DNA of 64,000 nucleotides from contig NZ_CP049107.1 of assembly GCF_011044255.1 (NCBI RefSeq), positions 3,159,001 to 3,223,000 on the forward strand, written 5' to 3'. Below are positions 25,027 to 33,249 of the stretch, piece after piece (position 1 is the stretch's first letter; every line of letters starts with the position of its first letter). Origin of the DNA: Rhizorhabdus phycosphaerae (lineage in GTDB: Bacteria > Pseudomonadota > Alphaproteobacteria > Sphingomonadales > Sphingomonadaceae). The translations under genes and the position numbers were made by a program. The notes beneath the pieces are model-generated. The model did not search any database, had not been told where the DNA came from, and worked only from the letters and a program-made list of their open reading frames with translations.

Positions 25027-26685
25027 ATGCGTATAGCCTTCACCTGCGAACCCGATGCCTATCTGACCGAAGGGCGGACGATGATGGGGCGCCGCGCCGC
25101 TGGCGCAGCCTTTCTCCGCGCCGCGGTCGAAGCCATGCCGCCCGAACAGCCCTTCATTCTCTACGGTGGCAAGCGCGCGGGTGCGGCCGAGATCGCCAAA
25201 GCGATCGATGCGGTGACGCCCGGCCGTCAGATCCAGTGGATCGCGGGCAACCGGACGGACCAGCTTGCACAGGTCGGAACGCTGTTCCGGCTGGACCCCG
25301 GCCTGGGCACGGACGCGCGTCTGCGGTTGCGCGACAACCCGCTTGCTTACAGCCTGTGCGGGATAACCCACACCCTTTCCTCGCTGCGCGCGCAGGAGAT
25401 CATGACGGGCTATGTCACCGAGCCACTGATGGAGTGGGACGCGCTGATCTGCACGTCCACTGCGGCGCTCGACGTCGTCCGCACGTCGATCGAGGCGGCG
25501 ATCGATTATCATCGCTGGCGCATGGGTGCCGATGTCCGCCCGGATCTGCCGATGTTCCCGGTGATTCCGCTGGGCGTCCACGCGGACATGTTTGCGCCGT
25601 CCACGTCGCGACGGGCTGCGGCGCGATCGCGGCTGGGCCTGTCGGACGACGAGGTGGTGGTGCTTTACGCCGGGCGTCTGTCCTTCGCGACGAAGGCGCA
25701 TCCCTATCCCATGTATCGCGCCGTTGAGGCCGCGATCCGGCGAACCGGCAAGCGCCTCGTGCTTGTCCAGGCGGGGCAGTCCGCCACCACGTCGGCCGAT
25801 GAAGCGGTCCGCGCGGCTGCCGGAAAATATGCGCCTTCCGCGCGGCATATCTTCGTCGATGGCGCAGACGACGACCAATATTTCGGTGCATTTCAGGCGG
25901 CCGACATTTTCATGTCGCTGGCCGATAATGTGCAGGAAACGTTCGGGATCACTCCGCTCGAGGCGATGGCGGCCGCGCTCCCCGTGATCGTCAGCGACTG
26001 GAACGGCTACAAGGATACAGTGCGTCAGGGCGTGGATGGTTTCCGGATTACCAGCTGGGCGCCGGGCCCCGGTGCCGGGGCCGAACTCGCCCAGCGCTTC
26101 GAGGTGGACAAGGCCTATGAGCATTTCTGCGGCCGTGTCGCGGCAGCCATATCCTTTGACCATCAGGAATTGGCCGACCGGCTGGAAACGCTGGTGAACG
26201 ATCCGGACCTCCGCCGCCGGATGGGCGACGCTGGGCGAAGCCGCGCGGAACAGGACTATGACTGGGCCGGGATCTATCGCCGTTACGTCGAATTGTGGGG
26301 CGAACAGACTCAGCGACGCAGCAAGGGCATCTTGTCGGCCAAGATTCCGTCACGACCGGCGATGCACCCGGGCAGTCTGGACGGATATCACCTGTTCCAG
26401 ACCTATCCGACGCATCTGATGAGGCCGGACACGATCGTTTCGCTGGTGCCGGATATGTCCGGGGACATGCGCTCGAAGGTGCTGGGCGAGATTTTGTTCG
26501 CGCATATAGAGCTGCCGGGCGACCAGGCGCGCAAAATGCTGGAAATCCTGGCGGCGCGGTCGCTGTCGCTTGCCGAACTCGGCAAGGCGATGAAGCTGGA
26601 TGGGCATGCCGTGGCGCTGGTAGCGGGCAAGCTCGCGAAAATGGATCTCGTCCGGCTTACTCCTAGTAAAGCCGGGACGAATTAG
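25027..26685 (+). CDS. GT4-family glycosyltransferase with C-terminal extension
   Basis: A 552-residue GT-B enzyme. The GT4 half includes VIPLGVHADMF, VVVLYAGRLSFATKAHP and the nucleotide-sugar motif ETFGITPLEAMAAALPVIVSDW, with the expected Glu-x7-Glu (about residues 305-320). After the GT fold, roughly 100 further residues (about 450-552) end in a short helical segment, LSLAELGKAMKLDGHAVALVAGKLAKMDLVRL, which resembles a winged helix. Donor and acceptor are unknown. AAGGAGCC precedes the ATG; the frame extends upstream through tRNA-Tyr but that part is not coding. No other sugar gene is adjacent. Confidence 0.88.
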   Translation: MRIAFTCEPDAYLTEGRTMMGRRAAGAAFLRAAVEAMPPEQPFILYGGKRAGAAEIAKAIDAVTPGRQIQWIAGNRTDQLAQVGTLFRLDPGLGTDARLRLRDNPLAYSLCGITHTLSSLRAQEIMTGYVTEPLMEWDALICTSTAALDVVRTSIEAAIDYHRWRMGADVRPDLPMFPVIPLGVHADMFAPSTSRRAAARSRLGLSDDEVVVLYAGRLSFATKAHPYPMYRAVEAAIRRTGKRLVLVQAGQSATTSADEAVRAAAGKYAPSARHIFVDGADDDQYFGAFQAADIFMSLADNVQETFGITPLEAMAAALPVIVSDWNGYKDTVRQGVDGFRITSWAPGPGAGAELAQRFEVDKAYEHFCGRVAAAISFDHQELADRLETLVNDPDLRRRMGDAGRSRAEQDYDWAGIYRRYVELWGEQTQRRSKGILSAKIPSRPAMHPGSLDGYHLFQTYPTHLMRPDTIVSLVPDMSGDMRSKVLGEILFAHIELPGDQARKMLEILAARSLSLAELGKAMKLDGHAVALVAGKLAKMDLVRLTPSKAGTN

Positions 26686-26731
26686 GCGGATGGGTCGGCA
26701 GGACGATGTCGGTCGCCCTGCCGTGCCCCGC

Positions 26732-27097
26732 TTATTTCAGCGACAGGATATAGTCGGCGATCTGGGCGGCCATCGTCGGATTCTTGAGTCCGCCGAACGG
26801 CATGCGCGTTCCTGGCACCACCTTCTGCGGCTGCTGGATGAAAGCGATCAGATTGTCGCGCGTCCACACGACCTTCGACGCTTTCATTGCCGGCGAGAAG
26901 GCGAAGCCCGGGACGTCACCGGCCTTCGTGCCGCCGATGCCCCAGAGATTCGGGCCGATGCCGTTCGGCGCGCCCTTGTCGACCTTGTGGCAGGCGCCGC
27001 AGACGCCGAACGCGGGCGGTTTCGGCAGTGGCGCGGCGCTGGCGGCGGTCGCAATGGTCAGAGTGGCGATCGAGGCAATGACCGAGCGAAGAAGCAT
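26732..27097 (-). CDS. Periplasmic class I cytochrome c
   Basis: A 121-residue protein with a signal peptide ending near ATAASAAP. It has one haem-attachment site (CGACHKV) and a probable axial methionine in GTRMPFGGL. The segment [13 protein letters not shown] is typical of mitochondrial-type cytochrome c. It carries electrons in the periplasm, with oxidase or reductase partners not evident here. The start at 27097 is preceded by AAGGG and gives a clean signal peptide; longer frames do not. Confidence 0.93.
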   Translation of the reverse strand: MLLRSVIASIATLTIATAASAAPLPKPPAFGVCGACHKVDKGAPNGIGPNLWGIGGTKAGDVPGFAFSPAMKASKVVWTRDNLIAFIQQPQKVVPGTRMPFGGLKNPTMAAQIADYILSLK

Positions 27098-27357
27098 CTG
27101 TGACCCTTTCGATACGCCGGACCTCTGCTGACGGTTCTCGGCGAGCGTCGATGATCTATTGCGGTGCAGGGTCTGTCGCAAGGCTGAACGGAGGTGCATT
27201 CGCGCCCGTGCCCTTAACTTCGATTGATTCGCCGCCGTTTTTATACATAGATGCTCTCGTGGCGGACCTCGTTGGGGGAGGATTCGCCGAAGCCGACGGC
27301 GGTTGCTGCCAAAACAACATTTGCCGGCGTGGCCATGATGTCGAAGGGGGTCGCTTT

Positions 27358-27636
27358 GTGATCAGGTCGGAATTGGTTCAGATGTTGGCGCAGGAGAATC
27401 CGGATCTTTCGCCCAAGGAGGTCGAGAAGATCGTTTCCACGCTGTTCGATGCCATCAGCAAGCGGCTGGCCGAGGGCGGCCGGGTGGAACTGCGCGGGTT
27501 CGGTGCCTTTTCGACGCGCTCGCGAAGCGAGCGGGTGGGACGCAACCCGCGTACCGGCGACACGGTGCCCGTGTCGGCCAAGCGGGTTCCCTATTTCAAG
27601 CCCGGCAAAGAGATGCGCGAGCGGCTCAACGTCTGA
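27358..27636 (+). CDS. ihfB: Integration host factor beta subunit
   Basis: A 92-residue DNA-bending protein of the HU/IHF family. It begins with [25 protein letters not shown]. The DNA-binding arm and C-terminus read [23 protein letters not shown] and [16 protein letters not shown], which fit IHF-beta rather than HU. The GTG start at 27358 is preceded by AAGGGGG and matches the usual N-terminus. A promoter with TTCGAT (27219) and TATACA (27242), 17 bases apart, is possible. Confidence 0.95.
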   Translation: MIRSELVQMLAQENPDLSPKEVEKIVSTLFDAISKRLAEGGRVELRGFGAFSTRSRSERVGRNPRTGDTVPVSAKRVPYFKPGKEMRERLNV

Positions 27637-27697
27637 TCGCGATACGAAACGCTCTTGGCGCCTCGGCGCCCGCTGGCTATTCAGCGCGCTCCATGCT

Positions 27698-28015
27698 GCG
27701 GGCGTGGCGAAACTGGTAGACGCAACGGACTTGAAGTCACATCGAGTGCCCGCAGGGAAACCCGCGGTGCAGAACTGCTCAAATTCGGGGAACCCTTCTT
27801 CCTGGCGATCCCGAGCCAAGCCGGCGCGCTGCGCCGGAAGGTGTAGAGACTAGACGGGCAGCGCCTACATCCGCGCGCGGGCATCTGCGTGCGGACAGGG
27901 CGAAGGTATAGTCCAGACCACGAACGCTCTCCGGGGCGGCGGCGAAAGCCGAAGTGGTATGAAAATCCGTAAGGTCGCGAGACCTGTGGGGGTTCGATTC
28001 CCCCCGCCCGCACCA
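27698..28015 (+). tRNA. tRNA-Leu (anticodon TAA), split by a group I intron, CCA encoded
   Basis: Exons are 27698-27732 and 27962-28015. GCGGGCG pairs with CGCCCGC, followed by A and CCA. Joining the exons restores an anticodon arm ACGGA-CTTAAAA-TCCGT with anticodon TAA. The long variable arm and T arm (GGGGGTTCGATTCCCCC) are normal. The intron enters between anticodon bases 34 and 35. Tools that do not model introns would miss this gene or report a wrong anticodon such as TGA. Confidence 0.95.
27733..27961 (+). ncRNA. Group I intron (IC3-like) in tRNA-Leu(UAA)
   Basis: The intron is 229 bases long, ends in G, and carries no ORF of significance. The 5' exon ACTT pairs with GAGT at 27743-27746, placing the expected U-G pair at the splice site (P1). 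Core segments match the cyanobacterial tRNA-Leu intron as I remember it: AAATTCGGGGAA, GATCCCGAGCCAAGCC, CGGAAGGTGTAGAGACT and AGACGGG. P7 can form from GACTA (27848-27852) and TAGTC (27909-27913). A P8 hairpin is visible around 27868-27895. It is probably self-splicing. Confidence 0.93.
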
Positions 28016-28223
28016 CATCCCCCGCAGGTATTTACCGGTACTTGGGCTGGCGGCCGTCTAGCAGCGACCCGCGCCAGGGAGCCGGCCAAATGTTAGCTTG
28101 TGCAAAGTGCGAGGCTTTTTCGGCTTTTTATATTTCGTCCGGCAGGATTTTGAGGCACTTGTCATAGGATTGCCGGGGGTTCGGATCCGCGGGGGGCAGC
28201 GGACCAGGGAGCGACGAAAGACT

Positions 28224-28250
28224 ATGACGTGCAGGATAGGCGCAGCGTGA
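28224..28250 (+). other. Possible 8-codon upstream ORF before the export gene
   Basis: ATG at 28224 opens an 8-codon frame whose TGA (28248-28250) overlaps a GTG at 28247 in the frame of the polysaccharide export gene. AGGGAG lies upstream at a somewhat long distance. Coupled re-initiation is possible but unproven. The remaining 28016-28223 stretch holds no recognised feature. Confidence 0.25.
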
Positions 28251-28894
28251 AGGGGTCAGGCCGCACGATCGCCTTCGTCGTTGGGCTGGCCGCCCTGCCG
28301 GTCGCCTCGGCAGCGCCGGCGCAGACCGCTGATGCCGTCTCCGCCCTGACCGGTTCGGCTGCGGTATCGGCGCCTTCGCCAGGGGCTCTGAAGCCTTATC
28401 GGATCAATCCGGGCGACGAGATCGAAATCTACGTGTGGGGCGATGAACGTCTCCAGCGCGTGCTGAAGGTCCTGCCGGATGGCAGCGTTTCCTTTCCGCT
28501 GGTGGGACGGATCGACGCGCTCAACAAGCTGCCCACGGACCTCGAGGGCGTGATCGCCGCCGGCCTGTCGGACCAATATCGCAACAGCGTCCCGCGTGTG
28601 ACGGTCTCGGTCAAGAATCCGAGCGGGTTGAGCTTTTCGGTTGCCGGGAAGGTACGGCAGCCGGGGGCGTTCCAGCCGGGCCATTATGTCAACGTGCTCG
28701 AGGCGATCAGCGTGGCCGGGGGGCCGACCGAATTCGCCGATCTGAGCAAGGTGAAAATCTACAGGAAGCAGGGGGCACAGATCCAGGTGATCGACGTCAG
28801 ACTCGACACGGCGATGAAGGGTTCTCCGTCGCAGACCGACTTGCGCGGCGCGATCATCGAATTGCAGAGCGGCGATACGGTGGTCGTTCCATGA
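28247..28894 (+). CDS. Polysaccharide biosynthesis/export protein (outer-membrane, GumB/SpsD-like)
   Basis: A protein of about 215 residues with a signal peptide (ending near APAQT) and no lipobox cysteine. The export domain begins KPYRINPGDEIEIYVWGDERLQRVLKVLPDGSVSFPLVG (written in two conserved halves). A SLBB-like segment follows: FSVAGKVRQPGAF and YVNVLEAISVAGGPTEFADLSKVKIYRK. The family forms the outer-membrane channel for capsule or exopolysaccharide. The start is uncertain: GTG at 28229 or 28247. The latter overlaps the stop of a tiny upstream frame. It is the first gene of a five-gene export operon and overlaps the next by 4 bases. Confidence 0.9.
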   Translation: MKGSGRTIAFVVGLAALPVASAAPAQTADAVSALTGSAAVSAPSPGALKPYRINPGDEIEIYVWGDERLQRVLKVLPDGSVSFPLVGRIDALNKLPTDLEGVIAAGLSDQYRNSVPRVTVSVKNPSGLSFSVAGKVRQPGAFQPGHYVNVLEAISVAGGPTEFADLSKVKIYRKQGAQIQVIDVRLDTAMKGSPSQTDLRGAIIELQSGDTVVVP

Positions 28895-30060
28895 GCCGCT
28901 GGGGGGGCAGGGTCGCGCTGTTGGGGGCGATACTGGTAACGGGAGCAGCGACGCCGGTGCTCGCCAAGACGAGCTTCTCGATCGAGACCGATTATCGCCT
29001 CGGCTATGATGCCAATCCCTTCCTGTCCGCCGGCAGCGATGTCTCGGCGACCTATATCGAGACGTCGGTGGCGCCCCGGCTGACGATCCAGACCGCCAAG
29101 GGGCAGACCTCTGCCACCGGGCATTTCGACCGGACCGGCTATCTGAGCAATTATGGCAAGAACGACGCTTACGGCGCCGAACTTACCACGCAGCAGCGGG
29201 TCACGACCAAGCTGACGGTGTTCGGTGCGCTGCGCTACGACAGCGAGGTGATCGGCCAGGGGCGGGACGACGTGACCGGCGACCCGATCGACGCGCCCGA
29301 CGTGAACCTGATCGGCCTTCGCCGCCGGTCCAACACCTATGCGGCCAGCGGCGGCTGGCAATATCAGGCCACCCCCAAGGACCAGATCAGCGCCGATGGC
29401 GGCTTTACCGCCACCCGCTTCGCCAACGGTCCGGGAGGCGCCGATTCCAACAACTATGGCGGCCGCGTCGGTTGGAAGCACGCGATCAACGCGAAGACCA
29501 AGGTCGGCGTCAGCGGTTCGATCTACCGCATCGATTACGACACGGCGGGGCTGAACACGCTGATCATGCAGCCGCAGCTGACCTTCTCGACGGTACTCAG
29601 CCCGACCTGGACGGTCGATGCGTCATTGGGCATGTCGTTCAGCAAGCTCAATCTTCCCGGCATCGCTCCATCGATCAATACGAGCGGGCTCGCGGGCTCG
29701 CTTCAGCTGTGCCACACCGGCCGCCGTACCAATCTCTGCCTGGTCGCCGACCGGTCTGTCAGCGCGTCGGGTGCGGGCAGCACCGTCGAGCGCACGCAGG
29801 TCGGGGTCAATTATCGGCACACGCTGAACGAGCGGCTCACCTTCCTGTGGAACGGCAGCTATTCGCGCAGCGAGGGCCAGGCGGGGCTGCTCGACACACG
29901 GCAGTTCGTTTCCGGCCGCGGTGGGCTCGAATGGCAGTTCAAGCGCGGTCTCAGGATCGGTGCCGAGGGCTATTATCGCGACATTTTCGGCCAGGGCTTC
30001 CCGGTGAAGGCCGATATCGGCGGCGATATCTATGCGACGATCCAGCTGGCGAAGCGCTGA
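28891..30060 (+). CDS. Outer-membrane beta-barrel protein of the export operon
   Basis: A 389-residue protein with a signal peptide (ending near PVLAK). Its alternating aromatic and polar pattern is that of a beta-barrel porin (BBP2-like), including DYRLGYDANPFL, GHFDRTGYLSNYG and FLWNGSYSRSEG. It ends in a strand close to YATIQLAKR. Proteins of this kind accompany exopolysaccharide export genes, where they may assist secretion or surface anchoring. It overlaps the export gene (ATGA) and is followed 1 base later by the chain-length gene, so expression is coupled. Confidence 0.85.
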   Translation: MSRWGGRVALLGAILVTGAATPVLAKTSFSIETDYRLGYDANPFLSAGSDVSATYIETSVAPRLTIQTAKGQTSATGHFDRTGYLSNYGKNDAYGAELTTQQRVTTKLTVFGALRYDSEVIGQGRDDVTGDPIDAPDVNLIGLRRRSNTYAASGGWQYQATPKDQISADGGFTATRFANGPGGADSNNYGGRVGWKHAINAKTKVGVSGSIYRIDYDTAGLNTLIMQPQLTFSTVLSPTWTVDASLGMSFSKLNLPGIAPSINTSGLAGSLQLCHTGRRTNLCLVADRSVSASGAGSTVERTQVGVNYRHTLNERLTFLWNGSYSRSEGQAGLLDTRQFVSGRGGLEWQFKRGLRIGAEGYYRDIFGQGFPVKADIGGDIYATIQLAKR

Positions 30061-30061
30061 A

Positions 30062-31534
30062 ATGGATGAAAATGCCGATCCGGCGACGTTGAATGAGGTC
30101 GAACTGTCGGACGGGCTACTCGCCTATCTGCCGCAGATCCTCGCCCAGCGCCGCTGGCTCGTCGTCATCCCGTTCTTCGTCAGCACGGCGACGGGCATCG
30201 GCCTGGCCTATGGCCTGCCCGCTGCCTATCAATCCTCGGCCACAGTCGTGGTCGAGTCCAAGGAGCTGCCCGAAGCGATCGCCGCAACGGCGGTGAACGA
30301 CCTGATCGACCAGCGCATCGCCCGCATCAAGCAGCAGATATTGAGCCGCCCGGGCCTGATCGAGATCATCCAGCAAAACGACCTCTACCAGGCCGAAAGG
30401 CGGAAGCGCTCGCTGTCGACGATCATCGACATGATGCGCAAGGCGACGGCCATTACCCCGGTGACGGCAGACATCGACAAGCTCGCCGAGCGTCGCGGTA
30501 CATCCAGCACGATCGCCTTTGCCGTAACCTTCACCTATTCGGACCCAGCCAAGGCACAGGCCGTCACGCAGCAGTTCACCGAAAAGCTGCTCAAGCTCGA
30601 CAGCACGCAGCTCGCGGCGCAGGCGGATGCGACGGTCGGCTTCCTGCGCGACCAGGCCGGGCAGATACAGGGACAGATCGCCGAGCTGGAAGGGCGGATG
30701 GCCGACATCAAGGGACGTAACGGTCTCGCCCTGTCGCGGATCGGGGGCTTTATCCCGTCGACGGCCAATTATGACGTCCAGATCGCGCAACTGCAGCGCG
30801 AGAACACCGAGCTTCAGGGACGGCTCAACAGCGGGAGCACCAATGCGGACGAGCGCGTCTCCCAGGCCGAGGCCGCGCTCGCTGCCGCCCAGGCGCTGTT
30901 TTCGGACAACCATCCCGACGTCATCGCCGCAAAGCAGAAGCTGACCGAGGCGCGGGCCGCCGCCCGGGCCAATATGGGGCCGCGCAATAATCCGGCGATA
31001 AGCGCGCAGATTGCAGCGAACAACCGGACGATCGCCTCGCTGAACACGGCCAAGTCCGCGGACATGTCGCGCGCTAATGCGGCGGTCGTCGCGCAGAGCG
31101 GAGCCCCGCTGATCGAGGAGAGCATTCGCCAGCTCGAGGCCAAGGCCGATGGACTGCGCGCCAATTACGAGCGGATATCGGGCAATCTCCTGGCTGCCGA
31201 GGCTGCCCAGAAGATGGCCGAAGAACAGCGCGGGGAGCGGCTCGTTCTCGTCGATCCCCCGACGATGCCGGATGAGCCCAACTCGCCCAACCGCGGCCTG
31301 CTGATCGTCGGGGGGCTGTCGGTGGGAATTGCCATGGGCCTCGGCCTCGCGCTGCTCGTGGAATTGATGCGCCGCCCCATTCGCGGCGCGGCCACGCTGC
31401 AGCAGATGCTCGGCGTCGGACCCCTTGTGGTGATTCCGACCCTCAAGCCTAAGGGCAAGGGGGGACGGGGCCGGAAGAAGGCGAAGGCGGGCAGGGGGAT
31501 TCTCCGCCGACGCGACAAGGCAAAGGCGGTATGA
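30062..31534 (+). CDS. Polysaccharide chain-length determinant (Wzz/GumC N-part, SpsC-like)
   Basis: A 490-residue polysaccharide co-polymerase without a kinase domain. The first membrane span is about residues 35-55 (LVVIPFFVSTATGIGLAYG). A long periplasmic coiled-coil region follows (about 180-370, with many Ala/Gln heptads), then a GNVR-like segment and a proline-rich stretch PPTMPDEPNSPNRG. The second span is about 420-442. A basic cytoplasmic tail ends the protein. The partner kinase is a separate protein encoded immediately downstream with a 4-base overlap, as in sphingan clusters. It sets polymer length and links polymerase to the exporter. Confidence 0.92.
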   Translation: MDENADPATLNEVELSDGLLAYLPQILAQRRWLVVIPFFVSTATGIGLAYGLPAAYQSSATVVVESKELPEAIAATAVNDLIDQRIARIKQQILSRPGLIEIIQQNDLYQAERRKRSLSTIIDMMRKATAITPVTADIDKLAERRGTSSTIAFAVTFTYSDPAKAQAVTQQFTEKLLKLDSTQLAAQADATVGFLRDQAGQIQGQIAELEGRMADIKGRNGLALSRIGGFIPSTANYDVQIAQLQRENTELQGRLNSGSTNADERVSQAEAALAAAQALFSDNHPDVIAAKQKLTEARAAARANMGPRNNPAISAQIAANNRTIASLNTAKSADMSRANAAVVAQSGAPLIEESIRQLEAKADGLRANYERISGNLLAAEAAQKMAEEQRGERLVLVDPPTMPDEPNSPNRGLLIVGGLSVGIAMGLGLALLVELMRRPIRGAATLQQMLGVGPLVVIPTLKPKGKGGRGRKKAKAGRGILRRRDKAKAV

Positions 31535-32316
31535 ACGTCCCGACGACCCCAGGCATCGACGAGGCCCTCCCCGCGGTAACCCCCGAGGAGCCGCTCCGCA
31601 GCTTCGAGCAACTGCGCGAGGGCGGAATCTATGGCTTCGACAGCCGCGATATTCGTTCGCGGCCCTTCACGCTGCTGCGCGCGCAGGTGCTGCGCATTGC
31701 GCGCTCGCGCGGCTGGCGGATCATCGGCATCACCTCGCCGACGCCCAAGGTCGGAAAGAGCTTCGTCGCCTCCAACCTCGCGGCGGCGCTGGCCCGCTCG
31801 CCCGACCTGCACACCTATTTGTTCGATTTCGACCTGCGGCGATCGACGATCGCCAAGAATTTCCGCCTGACCGGGCAGCATGGGGTTTCCCATTTCCTGG
31901 ACGGAACGATCAACGATCTGCGGCAGGTGGCACGGACGATACCGAACGAACAGCTGACGATCTTTCCGAGCTATCCCAATGCGGGTGCGTCCGACGAGCT
32001 GGTGGCCTCGACGCGGATGGATTCGCTGATAGCCGCGATGCGACAGCTGCCCGACAACAGCCTGTGCTTGTGCGATCTGCCGCCGGTTTTCGCGAATGAC
32101 GATGCGGTGGTGATCAGTCAGAAGATCGATGCCTTCCTGATGATCGTCGAGGACGGCGTGACGACGCGAAAGCAGATCCGCGACAGTTTTCGCCTGCTCG
32201 CGCCGGCGCCCTGCATCGGCACGGTGCTCAACCGCTACAGCGCAGGGCTCACCGCCGACGACTATGGCTATGGCTATGGCCAGGAAAAGCGGTACGGCAG
32301 CTATTATAACGACTGA
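31531..32316 (+). CDS. Bacterial tyrosine kinase (BY-kinase, CpsD/SpsE-like)
   Basis: A 261-residue cytoplasmic P-loop protein. Walker A is SPTPKVGKS (69-77), with PKVGKS where PGEGKS is usual. Walker A' is LFDFDLRR (97-104) and Walker B includes D182 in CLCDLPP. The C-terminus carries a tyrosine cluster (Y245, Y247, Y249, Y255, Y258, Y259), the expected autophosphorylation tail. It should pair with the upstream chain-length protein and control export by cyclic phosphorylation. The atypical P-loop keeps the Lys and Ser that contact phosphate, so activity is still likely. Confidence 0.9.
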   Translation: MNVPTTPGIDEALPAVTPEEPLRSFEQLREGGIYGFDSRDIRSRPFTLLRAQVLRIARSRGWRIIGITSPTPKVGKSFVASNLAAALARSPDLHTYLFDFDLRRSTIAKNFRLTGQHGVSHFLDGTINDLRQVARTIPNEQLTIFPSYPNAGASDELVASTRMDSLIAAMRQLPDNSLCLCDLPPVFANDDAVVISQKIDAFLMIVEDGVTTRKQIRDSFRLLAPAPCIGTVLNRYSAGLTADDYGYGYGQEKRYGSYYND

Positions 32317-32361
32317 GGCGCTGGGGAGCGCCGTTCCGGTCAGGTTGAGGGGGGACAGCGC

Positions 32362-33156
32362 GTGAAGCTTCGATCGGCAATGGCGAGGACGGGCGCGCTC
32401 GTGGCCCTTGCGGGGGCCGCGGTCATGGTCGGCGCGCAGGCGGGGCCGGCACCGTTTCTGGATGCTGGCTATCTCACGCTGGTCGATGTCGTCCCGCCGG
32501 CACCGATCCCTCAGGAGCCTCGGGGACAGGCCGACCGCGATGTGCACAAGGCCACCCGCGCGCTGGAGAATAGCGAGCGCTGGAGCATGGCGGTGGCCGA
32601 TCAGGCCGGCGATGCCGCCAGCATGATGCGTGCCTTCGGCTGTGCCGCCCGGCTTTCGATCACGCCGCAGACGGCGCCGCGTACGGCGGCGCTGATCGAA
32701 CGCGCTTCGCGGGACGTGGTGCGCGAGGCCAACGAACTGCGCGCCTATTACAAGCGCCGCCGCCTCTTGCTGACCGAATCGGGCGCCACCTGCGTCGTTC
32801 CGGACGATTCGCTGCGGATGAGCTACGACTATCCCTCGGCCGATGCCGCACGGGGGTGGAGCTGGGCCTTGATCCTGGCCGAAATCCTGCACGAGCGAGC
32901 CGCGCCTATCCTCGCGCGGGGGCGAGCTTATGGTGAGAGCGGCGTCGTCTGCGGTACTCACAGCATGAGCGCGGTGGAGGCCGGCCGGCTGACCGCGTCG
33001 ACGACCCTGGCGGTCGTTCGCACCGAGCAGTCTTATGCGGATGGGGTGGTTGCGGCGCGCAACGAGCTTACTGCGCTGCAGCGTAGTGGGGCGATGCCTT
33101 CCGCCCAGAGTTGCGCATCCGAGGAACTTCTCGTCACGCAGCCGATATTTCGCTGA
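32362..33156 (+). CDS. Class A acid phosphatase (PAP2) homologue, probably inactive
   Basis: A 264-residue protein with a signal peptide (ending near AQAGP) and the overall pattern of class A non-specific acid phosphatases. The segment ARGWSWALILAEILHERAAPILARGRAYGES is very family-like. Key residues have been lost, however. The GSYPSGHT motif reads YDYPSADA (156-163), replacing the catalytic His with Asp. GESRVICG reads GESGVVCG (Arg to Gly at 194). The Asp after the nucleophile H200 is A204. The K-x6-RP motif lacks its proline. It ends the export operon, 45 bases behind the kinase gene. A binding or structural role is more likely than catalysis. Confidence 0.85.
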   Translation: MKLRSAMARTGALVALAGAAVMVGAQAGPAPFLDAGYLTLVDVVPPAPIPQEPRGQADRDVHKATRALENSERWSMAVADQAGDAASMMRAFGCAARLSITPQTAPRTAALIERASRDVVREANELRAYYKRRRLLLTESGATCVVPDDSLRMSYDYPSADAARGWSWALILAEILHERAAPILARGRAYGESGVVCGTHSMSAVEAGRLTASTTLAVVRTEQSYADGVVAARNELTALQRSGAMPSAQSCASEELLVTQPIFR

Positions 33157-33173
33157 TCCGATAAGCCTCCAGG

Positions 33174-33207
33174 CAAAAGAAAAGGCCGCGCCCGAAAGCG
33201 CGGCCTT
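33174..33207 (-). terminator. Terminator between convergent genes
   Basis: AAGGCCGCGC (33182-33191) and GCGCGGCCTT (33198-33207) form a perfect 10-base stem with loop CCGAAA. On the minus strand it is followed by a T-rich tract (CTTTTCTTTTG), so it ends the small lipoprotein transcript. It may also serve the export operon on the plus strand, where the T tract is weak. Confidence 0.88.
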
Positions 33208-33249
33208 CCCTGTTCGATAGCCGCAGTCGCCGAAGCGACCGCGTGCGAA

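Noticed and set aside
24600-25043. Antisense frame of 147 codons over tRNA-Tyr
   Set aside because: Contains GLDSNQRTLARADL, a familiar spurious translation of the reverse strand of a tRNA; no coding signs.
26696-26723. Inverted repeat CGGCAGG/CCTGCCG between the GT4 and cytochrome c genes
   Set aside because: Seven-base stem with a 14-base loop and no T-run; too weak to call a terminator.
27681-28089. Antisense frames over tRNA-Leu (MVRAGGIEPP..., GRGESNPHRSRD...)
   Set aside because: These are classic false proteins from the reverse strand of tRNA-Leu.
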